DNA from: Piezodorus guildinii | Lineage: Eukaryota; Arthropoda; Insecta; Hemiptera; Pentatomidae | NCBI GenBank assembly: GCA_023052935.1 | Contig: CM041292.1 | Location: forward strand, 175,806,400 to 175,870,399 | Length of the DNA stretch: 64,000 nt | Direction of reading: 5' to 3' | Shown here: one piece after another, positions 10,440 to 21,876 of the stretch | Layout of the letters: the number at the start of each line of letters is the position of its first letter | Numbering within the stretch: the stretch's first letter is position 1 | Notes under the pieces: generated by a model | Told to the model about the DNA's origin: nothing | Seen by the model: the letters and a program-made list of their open reading frames with translations, nothing else | Databases searched by the model: none | Position numbers and translations under genes: made by a program

Positions 10440-11880
10440 CTTTAGTCAGGTAAGTATTCAAGTAGCCAAAAACGGGGAGTATATACAAAACTCAAATTAC
10501 ATATTTTTATTGGCTTAACTGTTACAAGTTTTTTTTTTTTTTTTTCCAAAATAGCTTTATCTTCATCTTATATTATCTGATATTATGCAGCTTTCTGGTT
10601 CTATGAAACGGCTTCAAAATCAGCTATCGTTGAAACAGTCTGAAATGGTCTGAATGCATTAATTTTCAAATTAAATTAACAAAACTTATTTTTAATTTTA
10701 TTTTTTTGATATAATTAACAGTGATAAAAAAAAATCGAAAAACAGAAATAACAGTAGTAATATAGACAATTGTATAATACCATTAAAACGATATTCATTT
10801 TGAGAAAACTGGTATCTAACATTTAGAATATTTGAAGGCAATAGAAAATAACGAAAAACGCATTAACTTAAGTGATTGTATTTAAGTAATGCCTATTATT
10901 GTATTGTATGTAGGAAGAGACATGTTTTCATGAAACATAAATGTAAAAGTAGAGTTTTTATTTGATAGACATATTTATCAAATATAAATATAAATATTAA
11001 ATGGAGGATTATCAATATCGGGTATCAATACATAAAAATATCATTTTGGGAATGAGGCAGTAAATGTCCTTCGAAGAAGAGACATGCTAAAAAAGTGATG
11101 TGGGACGTGAAGATAAAATGGAAATCCTTTCTTGACAAATATGGACACCAGGAAGCTATTTCCTATTTCATTTCCTACATTGTCAAACTTTTTCCATCGC
11201 AAAATATCTTAGAATTCAAGGTGTTTCAATAATTTTAACTTTAGAATAAATGTGCGACTTCATCACAAAAGAAAAAACCAAGAACATAATAAATATATAA
11301 ATTGAAATAGTAAACATATTTATCCATTAGTCCCTTAAGAATAACCATCTTATACAATAAATACAACGTATAATATAATATTTCTGGTCGAGAGACCAAT
11401 ACATTGATTTATTATTTCTAATGATGCTAAAAAAACAAAACAATAGTATTTAATTTAAAGAAATAGTATTGTGGACAAATGGATGCATAGAGGAAAAACA
11501 ACTTCATCTATTTTTTATTCCGAAACATCAAGTCTCTAAGAAATAATAGACATCATAAGTCAAATTACCCTAGATTTCATGAGAATAATCTAGTAGATAA
11601 AAGCTTATATATTCTTCTGTATTTAAAAAAAATATATACCATACCTATACAAAAATTTATAAAATTTGCCGAGTTATAGTTATATATATAAAGTACGCAA
11701 GATCGGTCATTGGGAGAATGTTTTTGAATGAGTTAAAGGAAGTTTTTTTACAAATGGCCACAAGGCCAGACTTTGTATGAAGTTATAAATTAAGTTCGTA
11801 GCGTTATTTACTGGTGATTTCAATTAAAACTTTAAATTCTTTTTAAATATTTTAATCGATTATATATGATAGATTTTGAT
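10440..11880. other. AT-rich stretch, nothing recognised
   Basis: Many short homopolymer runs and no frame with a motif. The sequence is not obviously shared with other parts of this window. Confidence 0.5.
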
Positions 11881-11884
11881 TTAT

Positions 11885-12180
11885 TACATGTCGCCATTTT
11901 TTCAGGTAATTTTTCATCATCAACAGTCAGGAGGACGATCCGAGCGAGCTGCGTCTTCCAAATCAAAATTTCTGGTTCTCAACCGAACAAGACACTTCTC
12001 TTAAGACGTCGTCGCCATACACGATACAAATTTCGTTAACCGTCTGTGCAGCGGATTTTGATTTTTGGAAATAAAAAATCATTTAATACATTTTTTTCTC
12101 GTCCGTTTTGAGCAAGCAAAACACCACTTAAAGATAAAGAATCTCGGTTGATACTGATTCATAAAAGCACATTAACTAAT
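11885..12180 (-). pseudogene. Mariner-family transposase N-terminus remnant
   Basis: On the minus strand one frame reads RLRTRNFDLEDAARSDRPPD, matching the LKD/RSGRP linker of mariner transposases. Stops and frame changes surround it. It is homologous to the 4540-5050 and 27170-27600 remnants, sharing the AACACCACTTAAAGATAA block, but without the inverted duplication seen in the first. Confidence 0.65.
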
Positions 12181-12242
12181 GTTTTATGCGTTTATGTGTG
12201 TAACGTTTTCAGAGTATCTTGTAGTAATCACATATTCCACCC

Positions 12243-12570
12243 CTGTTGGGGAGTCCGTGGCTGAGTGCGCTAGCGCGCTTGTCCCTGATGCTATGGTTGT
12301 GAGTTCGAATCCCAGTCCCGGCGGGGCTTTTATTAGGATGTAAAAAAATGGGGATTCACACACAGCCTCTCCCCCGGGTATGTGAGACTCGTCAGCCAAA
12401 TAGTGGTGGCCACTCACAAAATTAGGCGTAGGGAGTGGTGACCCTACACTAAAAATTGCATCGTTGAACGTGAGTGTTGAACTCCCAGGAGTTTACACCG
12501 TGAGGCCCAGGGCCTACATGGCCTGTCGTGTCACTGGAAGAATGGAAGAACCACCTATTCTATTCTCATA
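12243..12570 (+). mobile_element. SINE-C, tRNA-derived, ~330 bp
   Basis: The head has A-box-like GTGGCTGAGTGCGCTAGCGC, a long variable region as in serine/leucine tRNAs, and B-box GAGTTCGAATCCC (12301-12313). A ~250-bp unrelated body follows, including CACTCACAAAATTAGGCGTA and GGCCTACATGGCCTG. It is GC-rich against its surroundings, so probably younger than them. No second copy is seen in this window, and I could not find a target duplication. Confidence 0.75.
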
Positions 12571-12776
12571 GATGTGCTTTGAACCACCTTCATTTTCCAG
12601 TAGAAATTTTGTAAGAAATTCCAACAGAAGGTAACAAGGACCATAAAGAACGTATTACTTAATTGAGATTATGTTTTTAAAGTATCGATGGTAGAGAGTT
12701 CTGAAAGGATATGAATAAAATAGATTTCTGGCTTAGTTTTCTTGTATACCTAAGTGAAAGATAAAATTAAATTTTT

Positions 12777-12788
12777 TATTTAATAAAC
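12777..12788. repeat. Target-site duplication, left (TATTTAATAAAC)
   Basis: Identical to 13965-13976. The pair brackets the RTE-like LINE exactly. Confidence 0.9.
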
Positions 12789-13964
12789 AAAAAGCGGGGC
12801 GCTCCTGTAATGACAATATCTTCGTCCTCAGGCAGCTCATTGAAAAATCTCGGGAAATGAACCAGGAGCTGCATTTAGCCTTTGTGGATCATGAACAGGC
12901 ATACGACAGCGTCCCAAGGAGCAGAATGTGGACCGCATTGAGAGAGGCGGGCATCGATAGCACCCTAATAGAAGCTGTGAGACACCTATACCGAGATGAT
13001 ATCTACCGAGTGAAGATTGGAAAGCGGCTATCGGAGCCTTTTTCGGGAACTAAGGGTCTGAAGCAAGGATGCAGCATGTCGCCGACTCTCTTCAAGATTT
13101 ACCTTCACATGTCTGTAAGGCAATGGTTTGACCAGTGTGGAGATGTAGGACCCTTTATCGACGATGAACAGCTGGTCTCCCTTTTCTTTGCTGACGACCA
13201 GGTTGTGTTTGCTCGGAGGAAGGTGTACCTGGAGATGATAATGTGCTCTCTATGGGATTGCTACGAGTCCATGGGACTCAAAATAAACTTCGAAAAGACC
13301 GAATACATGGCTATAGGCGCTGAAAATGACGGTGATCTAAATGTTGACTCGGAGACATGTACAAAGGTGAATGTCTTTAAATATCTAGGATCGTACCTGG
13401 AAGTGGAAACTGATGTTAGGAAAAAAGCAGAGCAAGCTCGAAAAGCCACACGCATGCTGCATCCGGTTCTGTGGAATAGGACGATTTTAAAGGAAAATAA
13501 ACGAAGAATCTTCCACACCATCGTCGAGCCCATCTTAACGTATGCAGCCGAAACATGGACCATGTCATCCATGCTATATTCCAAGATCCAAGCAGTGGAA
13601 ATGGACTTTTGGCGAAGATGTATACGTGTTACAAGAAGGGACAGACTTCGGAATGATATTGTTCGGGAGAGAATGGAGGTTCGCCAGTCTGTTAACAGCA
13701 GAATTGGACAGCGAAGACTAAGGTGGTATGGCCATGTAAGGCGAATGCCTACAGAGCGTTGGCCGAATCGAGTTTTGGACTGGCAACCGCCAGGAAGACG
13801 GAGACGAGGACGACCCAGAGGTAGATGGATTGGTGGAGTTGAAGAAGAAATGGCAGGCCGAGGTCTTCAGGATGGAGATTGGCTGGACCGCGACCTCTGG
13901 TGCTCTGCCCTGATGTAAAAGGCAACCCTAGTTGGAACGCCTATAAAAGTAAAAAGTAAGTAAG
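12789..13964 (+). mobile_element. RTE-like LINE, 5'-truncated, recent insertion
   Basis: A 1176-bp insertion between perfect 12-bp direct repeats. It begins abruptly inside the reverse-transcriptase domain (5' truncation) and ends after a short 3' UTR with an AAGTAAGTAAGT-type tail, a simple-repeat end rather than poly(A), as RTE-type elements often have. The interior frame is fully open. A perfect duplication together with an unbroken frame indicates recent retrotransposition by an active family elsewhere in the genome. Confidence 0.9.
12794..13918 (+). CDS. Reverse transcriptase, partial (RTE-like LINE ORF2 C-terminal part)
   Basis: The open frame runs from the insertion junction to a TAA. 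The first internal ATG is at 12857, but family-conserved residues precede it (NDNIFVLRQLIEKSRE), so this ATG is not the real start. Numbering from that ATG: F-V-D at 9-11 supplies the first catalytic aspartate, GLKQGCSMSP at 67-76 is the RT signature, and FADD at 111-114 is the catalytic box. GLKINFEKTEYM and YLGS follow. The C-terminal part has LRWYGHVRRMP and GRRRRGRPRGRW, a basic region typical of RTE-type LINE proteins. The endonuclease and first RT blocks are missing. Not a host gene, and unlikely to be expressed on its own. Confidence 0.88.
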   Translation, partial: AGRSCNDNIFVLRQLIEKSREMNQELHLAFVDHEQAYDSVPRSRMWTALREAGIDSTLIEAVRHLYRDDIYRVKIGKRLSEPFSGTKGLKQGCSMSPTLFKIYLHMSVRQWFDQCGDVGPFIDDEQLVSLFFADDQVVFARRKVYLEMIMCSLWDCYESMGLKINFEKTEYMAIGAENDGDLNVDSETCTKVNVFKYLGSYLEVETDVRKKAEQARKATRMLHPVLWNRTILKENKRRIFHTIVEPILTYAAETWTMSSMLYSKIQAVEMDFWRRCIRVTRRDRLRNDIVRERMEVRQSVNSRIGQRRLRWYGHVRRMPTERWPNRVLDWQPPGRRRRGRPRGRWIGGVEEEMAGRGLQDGDWLDRDLWCSALM

Positions 13965-13976
13965 TATTTAATAAAC
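13965..13976. repeat. Target-site duplication, right (TATTTAATAAAC)
   Basis: Perfect match to 12777-12788 directly after the simple-repeat tail of the LINE. Confidence 0.9.
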
Positions 13977-14009
13977 CTTTCGGATTTAAACCTCCTCTGG
14001 GATTATTAT

Positions 14010-14490
14010 AAAGATAACTATTGTGCACATAATATTTTGCAACTAATGCTACCCGGGTCAGGGTCTCTGTTTCCATACAGGAAATACGGGCATGCACGCT
14101 ACAGACGGAATTAGCCCCACCTTATACAGAATTTACTTCTGTGGGGCTCCCCCGGAGTTTCTTTCTTCCTCATCTGACTGCAGCCCTGAACGGATTTACA
14201 ACCCGGGCCAGATAGAGTAGCCGCCCTCAACGGATCACCTTTCCGAGTTAGACGCAGCAACCGTTGTATTGAGAACAGGACCGACGGAGCACGGACTGAG
14301 GACTTCCGGGAAGACGAGACTGAGGACGCCGCCCGCCAGTCGTAAATATTAACAGGGACCTGACCCATTAATTATAAACATTGTGAATCAATAAATACAT
14401 TAAACGAACGTATTTCTTTTTTTGTTAAGGCACAATAAAGGGCTCCCGGTGGTAAAATACTTACCGGGCCCCCAAATTGTACAAAACCTA
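14010..14490. other. GC-rich island, possible solo LTR
   Basis: About 350 bp are markedly richer in G and C than the surroundings. They are followed by two AATAAA signals (about 14388 and 14430) and a 10-bp hairpin pairing CTCCCGGT with TACCGGG (about 14440-14470). This looks like the promoter/poly(A) part of a long terminal repeat. No second LTR, primer-binding site or gag/pol frame is seen, and the ends lack a convincing duplication. The frames on the minus strand here carry no recognised motif. Confidence 0.25.
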
Positions 14491-14499
14491 AAAGAAGAC

Positions 14500-15320
14500 G
14501 TAATTATAAATAAAGCTTGGTTATTGTTTACTTATCATAAGTAGGTCGATAACATAGTACTATCACGATAAGGACTAGTTAGTATCTATCATCGTGTAAG
14601 GCTCTCGTAACCGAAATGAATCCAGGTTTCTGATTTGTCTCCACTATTACGTAACATCCTCAATAAATGTCGTGTGCCTGGAACTTACCGCAATAACAGA
14701 AAGATCCAAGCACAGAAATTACCTTAAATTACTTACATAATACTAAATTAGGAAATTCAGAACCGGGTGTTATTCGGGTTATTTACTTTACACTTCACGA
14801 AAAATCTGCACAATTATTTATTTTGTCGATAGAGTGCCCCTAAATAGTCTTATGTAAGAATATTTTTTTTTTCAATTACCATAATGTTCAGCTTGTGTTT
14901 CAAATAATCAAATTTTATTGTTAATTGGTTTAAAACTATAAGTCATACACATTTCTCATAAAGAACCATTATTTACTTAAAGTAAAACAAGAAGTTTACA
15001 TAGCCGCATATCTTAATTAATTTTAATCAAATGTTTTTATGAATAAGGTTATATAAAATTATGAAAAAAGTTCTCATTTCGAAAAAGCAAAAAAAAAATA
15101 AAAAAAATATCCACTTAATTCAGAACGAAATATTGACTTTTAAAAAATAAAATTTGATTTTCACAGTAAATTGATCATTATAAAAAATTAAAAATTACAG
15201 TTGCAATCTTCAAGAACGCCGCAAAACATAACAATGTATTGTATATAGTTGTGTTGACAATTAACTTATTTGTGTAGCAATAATAAGTTATCAGGGATAT
15301 CTAAGGAAGATAAATTACGG
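14500..15320. other. AT-rich stretch, nothing recognised
   Basis: No motif-bearing frame and no repeat shared with the window. Confidence 0.5.
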
Positions 15321-15329
15321 ACAAGTGGA

Positions 15330-15700
15330 TTTGTATAGGCAGGGAATTTAGAATGAAAAGAGGAGTATCTATCACGGGCTATGTCCGCAATAAATGGGCT
15401 GTTAAGGTCATTATGAATGAGTTGATTTGTAGAAAAATAAGGAACATTCAGGATTTTGCGAAGGATTTTGGATTGTAAGGACTGGATGCGGGAGGAATTA
15501 GATGGTTTCCTAGAGCCCCAAAGCTCGATTCCATATGTCCAAATAGGTCTGATAATAGTGATTTAAATGAGTCTTTTGTAATATACTGGAAGTTTTGAGC
15601 GTTTGTCTAGTAAGTGTTGTAGTAATCGATATCTTCGAACAGTTTCTTGCCGTTTCAGTCTTGTGTGAGGATTCCAAGTAAGGCGCTGGTCAAGATGGAG
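15330..15700 (-). pseudogene. Jockey-like LINE C-terminal fragment
   Basis: Nearly parallel to 9340-9700: GGTCATTATGAATGA, TTCAGGATTTTGCGAAGGA, TTGTAAGGACTGGATGCGGG and AGTAAGTGTTGTAGTAATCG are shared. It encodes (minus) the post-RT thumb/C-terminal region of a Jockey-type protein, broken by stops. It belongs to the same subfamily as the 9-kb and 60-kb copies. Confidence 0.75.
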
Positions 15701-16214
15701 ACCTAGCTAGGTATCGACTATTAAATTTAAAACGTATTCTAGTAGTTTCGGCGATATGCCGTGGACGGAGGATAGAAAGATTTTTTTTACTTCGTTATTA
15801 GGGATGAGTAGGATTAAGGCTATTTTGTTTCAAATCTTGAGTACTAATCATTTTTCAAGTGATATATATTTTTTGAGATAATTGAAAACCAATTTTCTTA
15901 AAATATTTAGAAATATACTCTTTTTCAACCAATGGGAAATTTTTCAGCTATTTTGTAGATGCTTGGTAAAATATATAATGATTTTTTTTTTTTAAATTCC
16001 TCCGTTTATTAATATGCTGCCCTAATTTTTGTTCAAAACTGTTTGTGAAACATCATATTTTACATTGACAAATTATATTTACAAAAAATAAGTCACATTA
16101 TTAATACATACAATAAATAATATAAACCGGTCCAATTCAACTTAAAAAGTCTACGATATCCTTCAAGTGAAACTCCGTTATGAATTATATTCTTTAATTG
16201 TAATAAATTAGATT

Positions 16215-16660
16215 AATTGATCTACCTGATATGTTCTCCTGTTTCTTTCGAAAGATTAACCAGATGAGGGAACATATATGGACCCTGACCGGCACATCGA
16301 TTACCCCGCTGACACTTGGAACAGGGAAATATATCTCTTTCAGATAGCACTCCAATGTAACACTGACACTTTGGAACTGGAAATGGAATCCTGAAGCGTA
16401 GGTTTTGGAAGAGAGACCTGGAATAGGTTACACAATGGGAGGGAAGAAGAGGGACATTGGAATACCCAAAGCACTCTGCCAAGCTCCTCGATAGGCAAAA
16501 AGTCTGTCGAAACGTGAAAGGGACTCTTTGCTCTATGACGAAAATATTTTAAGGGAACAGTGAAAGCTTTATTGTTGAAAGAGGAATTGTAGTCGGGAGT
16601 AGGGGGGTTCCTATACAAGGAGGTACGCAAGACTTCCGTCAGGAGGGGGTAAGTCGGTTA
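16215..16660 (-). other. Unidentified open, cysteine-containing region (possible exon)
   Basis: Two overlapping minus-strand frames (16222-16482, 86 codons; 16340-16630, 96 codons) cover a block richer in G and C than its flanks. The first contains CQCYIGVLSERDIFPCSKCQ and then CAGQGPYMFPHL, i.e. spaced cysteines C-x-C...C-x2-C...C. Its end, ACATATCAG followed by GTAGAT, could be a splice donor. If coding, it needs a frameshift or an intron between the two frames. I recognise no family. It could equally be part of an old retroelement. Confidence 0.22.
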
Positions 16661-16699
16661 AAGATGTCATTTTGAGATTTTTATTTCCCACTTTTAGAC

Positions 16700-16775
16700 A
16701 CAACTTTTGGCCCTACAAAAGTACGAATCTATTTCTGTACTGAACCCAAGACTCTTGATGGGTTGTAGGGAATGT
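16700..16775 (+). repeat. SINE-A 3' end fragment
   Basis: ACGAATCTATTTCTGTACTG, then CCAAGACTCTTGATGGGTTG and TAGGG. This matches the last ~65 bp of the SINE at 24833-25144. Confidence 0.6.
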
Positions 16776-16779
16776 AATT

Positions 16780-17900
16780 GATACATTAAATGGGTCAATT
16801 CATTCTTAAACGTCCAATTTTAATTAATTTTACCGCTTTGAAACATATATGATTTCCGTGATATTTTTTCAAGATATTCTTTACCTTTTCTCTAATTTAA
16901 AACCGTGGATAAAAAAAAAAAAAAATACCAGGAAAATACTTTTAGTTTGAAAGCCATTTTAAGTCGGCTATGCGGGTGAAAACATGTTTTATAAAAACCT
17001 CTCTAACTCTAGTAATATTTAAGATATCAAATCAAAACAAAAAGTAACAATATGAAAACGGTGTGCTTTATTTTTTTTGTTTAATAATAAATTACTTACC
17101 ATACATTACTTACTTTATTCTTAAGTAGCTTCTCGCAACTTTATACTTATCTTTATAAATTAATTTTGTCATTCATACTTAATGTATTTCCCTATTTATA
17201 CAATTTATTTACTCCTTCTTCTAGAGTAACAATTATGTGAGCGTTCGTATAGGCGTCGATGACCTTTGATGTTTTACGCCTTAAAGCCCTAATTAACAAT
17301 AACAATAACTTACCATAAATGGTACAGCAGGTGGTTTAAAAAATTTTCGAAAATTAAAACAAAAAAAAAGGGTCTTTAAGGGAGTTGAAAGTTTATAAAG
17401 GAAAAGAGATTCAGATTTGATTATTTTTTCATATATACCTCACTTATTTATCATGTTGCTGTAAAAATTTTGATCATGAAACCATAGTACTTTTTTTGTT
17501 TATAAGTTTTATAAAATGGGAAAAATTAATTGTTTGCGATGTTTACAAGGAAATATCTCAAAAGAGGCTGAGTGAAAAATAATGAAACTAATACAGATAA
17601 CACATCTATCACATGAGTTTATAATATAAAACAACATAAATTTGGTGACCGAGACTTCTCGTGTTAAGAAATTCTCTTCGCCATTACAAGAGAATTGCCT
17701 TTAAAAGTTATTTACTCCGATGATTTTGCATATTTCCGAACTAAACAAAAACTAGAATGATGAAAAAAGTTTCATCTAAATTCTTGGTTCTTCCTATAGT
17801 TTACCGTGTATCGAGGAAAATTATTTAAAGAATTCATGGAACATTTGCAACAAACGAAACTTTTAGAGCGATATAAAAAGAAAGGTCGGAAAGGAGTATA
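16780..17900. other. AT-rich stretch, nothing recognised
   Basis: No coding motif and no clear repeat. A short poly(A) lies at 16911-16925. Confidence 0.5.
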
Positions 17901-17914
17901 ACGCTTATTCTATT

Positions 17915-17950
17915 GCTTTATTATTTTTAATAATGAACCCTTGTAATCGA

Positions 17951-17987
<37 letters not shown>

Positions 17988-18230
17988 AGAGCTTAGAAAA
18001 ATTTTCAAAAAAAAAAAAAGATACGTAAAATCCGAATAACGAATAAAAAAAACAATCCATTTGTCCGCGGCTTGTTTCTGAAACTAAACTACTTGGCTCA
18101 AGCACTTCCAATGATAATCCTAACACTTCGATGTCGATATCAGCTGAATATTTTTAAAATTACGGCCGATTGAATATGATTTAATTCAATAACTCAGTTA
18201 TTTTTGAAGAGAAAACAATTATTAGAGTTT
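17915..18230 (+). repeat. Family C repeat with internal poly(A), copy 2
   Basis: AATAATGAACCCTTGTAATC, a ~34-bp A-run (17952-17985), then AAATCCGAATAACGAATAAA and ATGTCGATATCAGCTGAATA. Parallel to 6066-6380. Confidence 0.65.
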
Positions 18231-18299
18231 TTTTAACCATGAAACCGCGAATAATTAAAAAAATGAAAAGAAAAAAAATGATAACCAACTAAAGTAAAA

Positions 18300-18560
18300 A
18301 ATAAATAAAATTTCAAATAAAGCTAAACATTTCAGAAAAATCTTATACACAAAGCTGTAAAAGGCAATAGAGAGTGACGATAAGCGGATAAAAATAGTTC
18401 ATTGTTGCAGGGAATAATATTATAGATTATTTAATAAAACACATGTTTTTATCAAAACTAAATGAAATTGCCCTTTTTCATCTCTGCATTTGAAAATTCT
18501 TAAATTGTTTTTTAACAACGAAGTTAAATGATAGTCGAGTGTTGCACGCACTAGATTTTT
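18300..18560 (+). repeat. Family A repeat, 3' part
   Basis: Carries GAGAGTGACGATAAGC, AATATTATAGATTATTTAAT and the family end, AGTGTTGCACGCACTAGATT followed by T. It is the 3' third of family A, directly upstream of a nearly full copy. Confidence 0.65.
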
Positions 18561-18604
18561 TTTAGGGACATGCCATTAGTATTATGAAAATCAAGTCGCT
18601 CTTT

Positions 18605-19425
18605 TTACTTTCACTTACTATATATAGTAAGGGAAAGCATTGTCCAAATAACCAAGTCCCACAAAAAAATCTGAGTGTGTGTGGTAACTCCCGGGCAGAA
18701 GAAGCGAAAAGTCCTATGAAACTGAAATTTCATACCTAAGACGTTACAAAACCTATTTCACCAAAATGAGCTTACCAGAAGAGCCACTTTATACCATGCA
18801 CTTTTGCACCTTTTTTCGATTTTCTCGAAAACGGTTCCGACGATTTTGATTAAACTTGCTATATCGATGTAAAATTTAATGGGCTTTAATATCATGTAGG
18901 TTTCATTCCGATTAAAATGGTCTGACAAGGCGTAAATGCCAATATTTTAAATTTTCTTCTTCCAAAGTACCTTTAATTTTGTATATTTTACAAAAATAAC
19001 CTTATTATCTAGTTAGCATTGATAAATAACAGCTAAATATGCATGTTGAGAAAATTTGAAAAGCAACTAAAGGAGAAAACATAAAAAACATTTTTTTAAT
19101 GCAATTTTTCGTTTTTGAACATAAGAAGAGTAATATACATATGTAATATACCGTTGGAAAGCTAAATATTTTAGAAAAAACTATTATATATTACTCAAGA
19201 GCTTAAAAGTTAATAGAGAGTGATAAAAAGCCGATACAGCTAAGTGATTGTTTTAGATAATAATATAATAGATTTTTTGATAAAACACATGTTTCTATAG
19301 AAATTTAATTTAATTAATTCTTTAATAGTTTCACGTATTTTTATCACTGTATTTGAAAATTCTTTCATTGATTTTAAAAATGGAGGTAAGTGAAAGTCTT
19401 GTGTTGCCCGCACCAGATTTTTTTG
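18605..19425 (+). repeat. Family A repeat, near-complete copy
   Basis: Starts with a 32-bp near-palindrome (ACTTTCACTTAC, TATATATA, GTAAGGGAAAG) and ends GGTAAGTGAAAGTC-TTGTG and a CCCGCACCAGATTTTTTT block. The last GTAAGTGAAAGT is the inverse of the first ACTTTCACTTAC. About 820 bp, AT-rich, without coding potential. The superfamily is unknown. It is the most frequent repeat here. Confidence 0.8.
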
Positions 19426-19429
19426 TATG

Positions 19430-19650
19430 TGTCGTTGACTAATTTGCCGGAGTTGATATTGAATTATAAAAGTTAAGAGTTAATACATAAAAAGTTATTA
19501 GTTCTTATCACAGTCTTGTTTATTTTAGACGGGAATGAAAGAAAACGGAATGTACTTGAAATATTTGATAATTTCTGCATTTTTTCAATAGTTCTTAAAT
19601 TGATTCTAAAAACGTAGGCTGAGAAGAGTCGTGTGTTGCGCGCAACTGGT
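19430..19650 (+). repeat. Family A-like 3' end, diverged
   Basis: AAAACGTAGGCTGAGAAGAG, then TCGTGTGTTGCGCGCAACTG. This resembles the end of family A at lower identity. Confidence 0.4.
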
Positions 19651-20284
19651 TTGTTTGTTCTTCAATCAATTTTATCTTTTTACAATTTAAAATCAATTAC
19701 TTCACTTATATATATATATATAACTGTGAACATATCTTTGCATCTCTTTGGTATTTCTGATAGGGTTTTGGCCTTATGATAGCTTTTCTATAATAAATTA
19801 TTATTACTTTTATTTATCCCAAAATGTTTAGGGGGACATCCGAGCCCTTGCCCCCCCCCCCCTTACTGAGGATATAGTGACATACTATAGACAGAAATTG
19901 CCTGTAATCTCCGCATCTCCGCTGCCCTGCCCTCTCATCAGCGATTGGTGCAACTAGTGTTCGGATGGAGTTGGATTTAGCCATAGGATAGAGTTGAATA
20001 TAAATTTTGAAAAAAAAAAAAAAAAAAATTGCAGAAGACATTCAGTTACATCCGTTGTAAAAATCAATTTACCAACTTTTAAATAAAGTTAAAATAAAAA
20101 AAAAAAAAGTTAAACAACTGAATTGAGCTTCAATGGAAACGTTTGTTTCAGGTTAAATAATCCAACATAAGACATTATTATTTACAACACTCATTCCAGT
20201 TTATCTGCTTTTCGACACTGTCACATAACACAGAATTATAAATAAGATCACCAAAATACACCTTTTAGGATTCCTCAAGTCCAA

Positions 20285-20462
20285 GGGAGTTCTCCCGGGA
20301 GTTACCAAACTTATATACCCACAGACATACACACACATAGACCTTTTTGCGGGTCTCGGTCACTTCAACTAAGGGGACTCTAAAACGTGTATTTCCGGTG
20401 AAAACTGGAAATCGAAAATTTTCACGATGGCAATACTTTCCCGTACTATATATTTCAAATAT
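20285..20462 (-). repeat. Family A repeat, 5' end, minus strand
   Basis: CTCCCGGGAGTTACC, then CCTTTTTGCGGGTCTCGGTC, then AAACGTGTATTTCCGG and ACTTTCCCGTACTATATAT. Reverse complement of the first ~170 bp of the 61-kb copy. Confidence 0.7.
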
Positions 20463-20473
20463 ATATGTATGTA

Positions 20474-20512
<39 letters not shown>
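20462..20512. repeat. (TATG)n / (GT)n microsatellite
   Basis: Three to four TATG units run into about 18 GT units, abutting the palindromic end of a family A copy. Confidence 0.95.
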
Positions 20513-20554
20513 AATGACTTGTTCATGTCAAGTTTCATTGGGACCTAACCACTT

Positions 20555-20642
20555 CCTTGAAGACCACCGTTGACCTAGAAACAGAACGAATCTTTACATG
20601 TACTGAACCCGAGTATCTCCATCCTACAGAAACAGGTTTTGA
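20555..20642 (+). repeat. SINE-A 3' end fragment
   Basis: CCACCGTTGACCTAGAAACAG, ACGAATCTTTACATGTACTG and ACAGGTTTT correspond to the terminal ~85 bp of the 24.8-kb SINE. Confidence 0.6.
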
Positions 20643-20649
20643 ATAAATA

Positions 20650-21180
20650 TAATGAATTGAAATTTATGTCGAGCAGGATAGAAAGCAGAATTTGTGTGAC
20701 ACGCATCCCACATTTTTAATATACATGATATTTACTAATGCCAAATTTATAAATTGAAAAAGGGATTAACTAATATTCCTAAAGATTAATAATGAGAATA
20801 TCCTTTTTAGCGAGTTGAAGACATTCCTTATGCTGTTGGGAGTGGACCAATCCTCTGCTGTCCTTAATCTCCTTTGAAGAGATATTCCACAATTCCTTCC
20901 TAATACTCCCTGCATTAGATTATGCAAGAATCCTCAAAACGCCGCCTTGATAACGCCTCTAATACACCTTCTGCTACGTAACCATCCTACCTGTATTAGC
21001 GGCTTACATGGATCTACCACTTTTGCAGTTTGCACAATCTTCCATGAAGATACAATGGTCCCGACACAATCTCTCAGATGAAAAAGGAAATACTCTGATT
21101 TGATTGAAATAGCTTATTCATTTCTACTTATATACATTATATAGATCTATTTATTAATATTAAATAGATATTAAGGGTGA
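20650..21180. other. Unassigned stretch
   Basis: 20810-21070 is less AT-rich than its surroundings and is unique in the window, but has no open frame or recognised motif. The remainder is AT-rich. Confidence 0.4.
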
Positions 21181-21876
21181 AGTATTCCGCTCCAGAAAAT
21201 GTTTCTGATTTTTTTCACCATTTTTCAATAAAAATACAGTCCTCTGAGTCTAAATATTCAACTCTGGTAATAAGTTCTGTGAGTATTTGTATATGGTAAG
21301 TCTAACCAGAAAACGATAATATGTACGAAACTGAAATTTCATATTTTAGGAACGTATATGACGCTCAAGATGTTCCCGCTACTTTTTCAACAAAATCGGG
21401 TAACCAAAAGATTCACTTTATACAATGCATTTTGAACCTTTTTAGGATTTTTCCAAAAATGGCTCTAAGTAGTTAACTGATTAAACTCTCTTTATCGATG
21501 TAAAATCACTCGGCATTACTATATTTTTTTTACATTCTGATTGGAAAGGTCTTACAGAGCTTAAATGCCGACCTTTAAATTTACTTCTTCTAAAGTAACT
21601 TTAATTTTGTAGAATCGAAAAAAATAGCCATATTGTATTGCTAGTGAGAAAAAATTGGTAAATATACAGGATGAACGAATTTTATAACCAACTAAAAGAG
21701 AAAACATCAAAAATATTTTTATGATTTTTTTTTAAACATTATAATGATATTATTAGATGTATAATAAGCATTTGGATTGCTAAAGATTTTAGAATAAACA
21801 TTATCATATACATTAAGCTGTAAAAGTTAATGGAGGGAGACGAAAAGCTGACAAAACTAGTTAGTTCATCGTTGTA

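Noticed and set aside
14111..14368. 85-codon minus-strand frame in the GC-rich island
   Set aside because: No motif; the block looks more like an LTR-type or other non-coding retroelement piece.
20810..21070. Possible structural RNA or exon
   Set aside because: Less AT-rich than the flanks but without open frame, hairpin or promoter elements that I could support.
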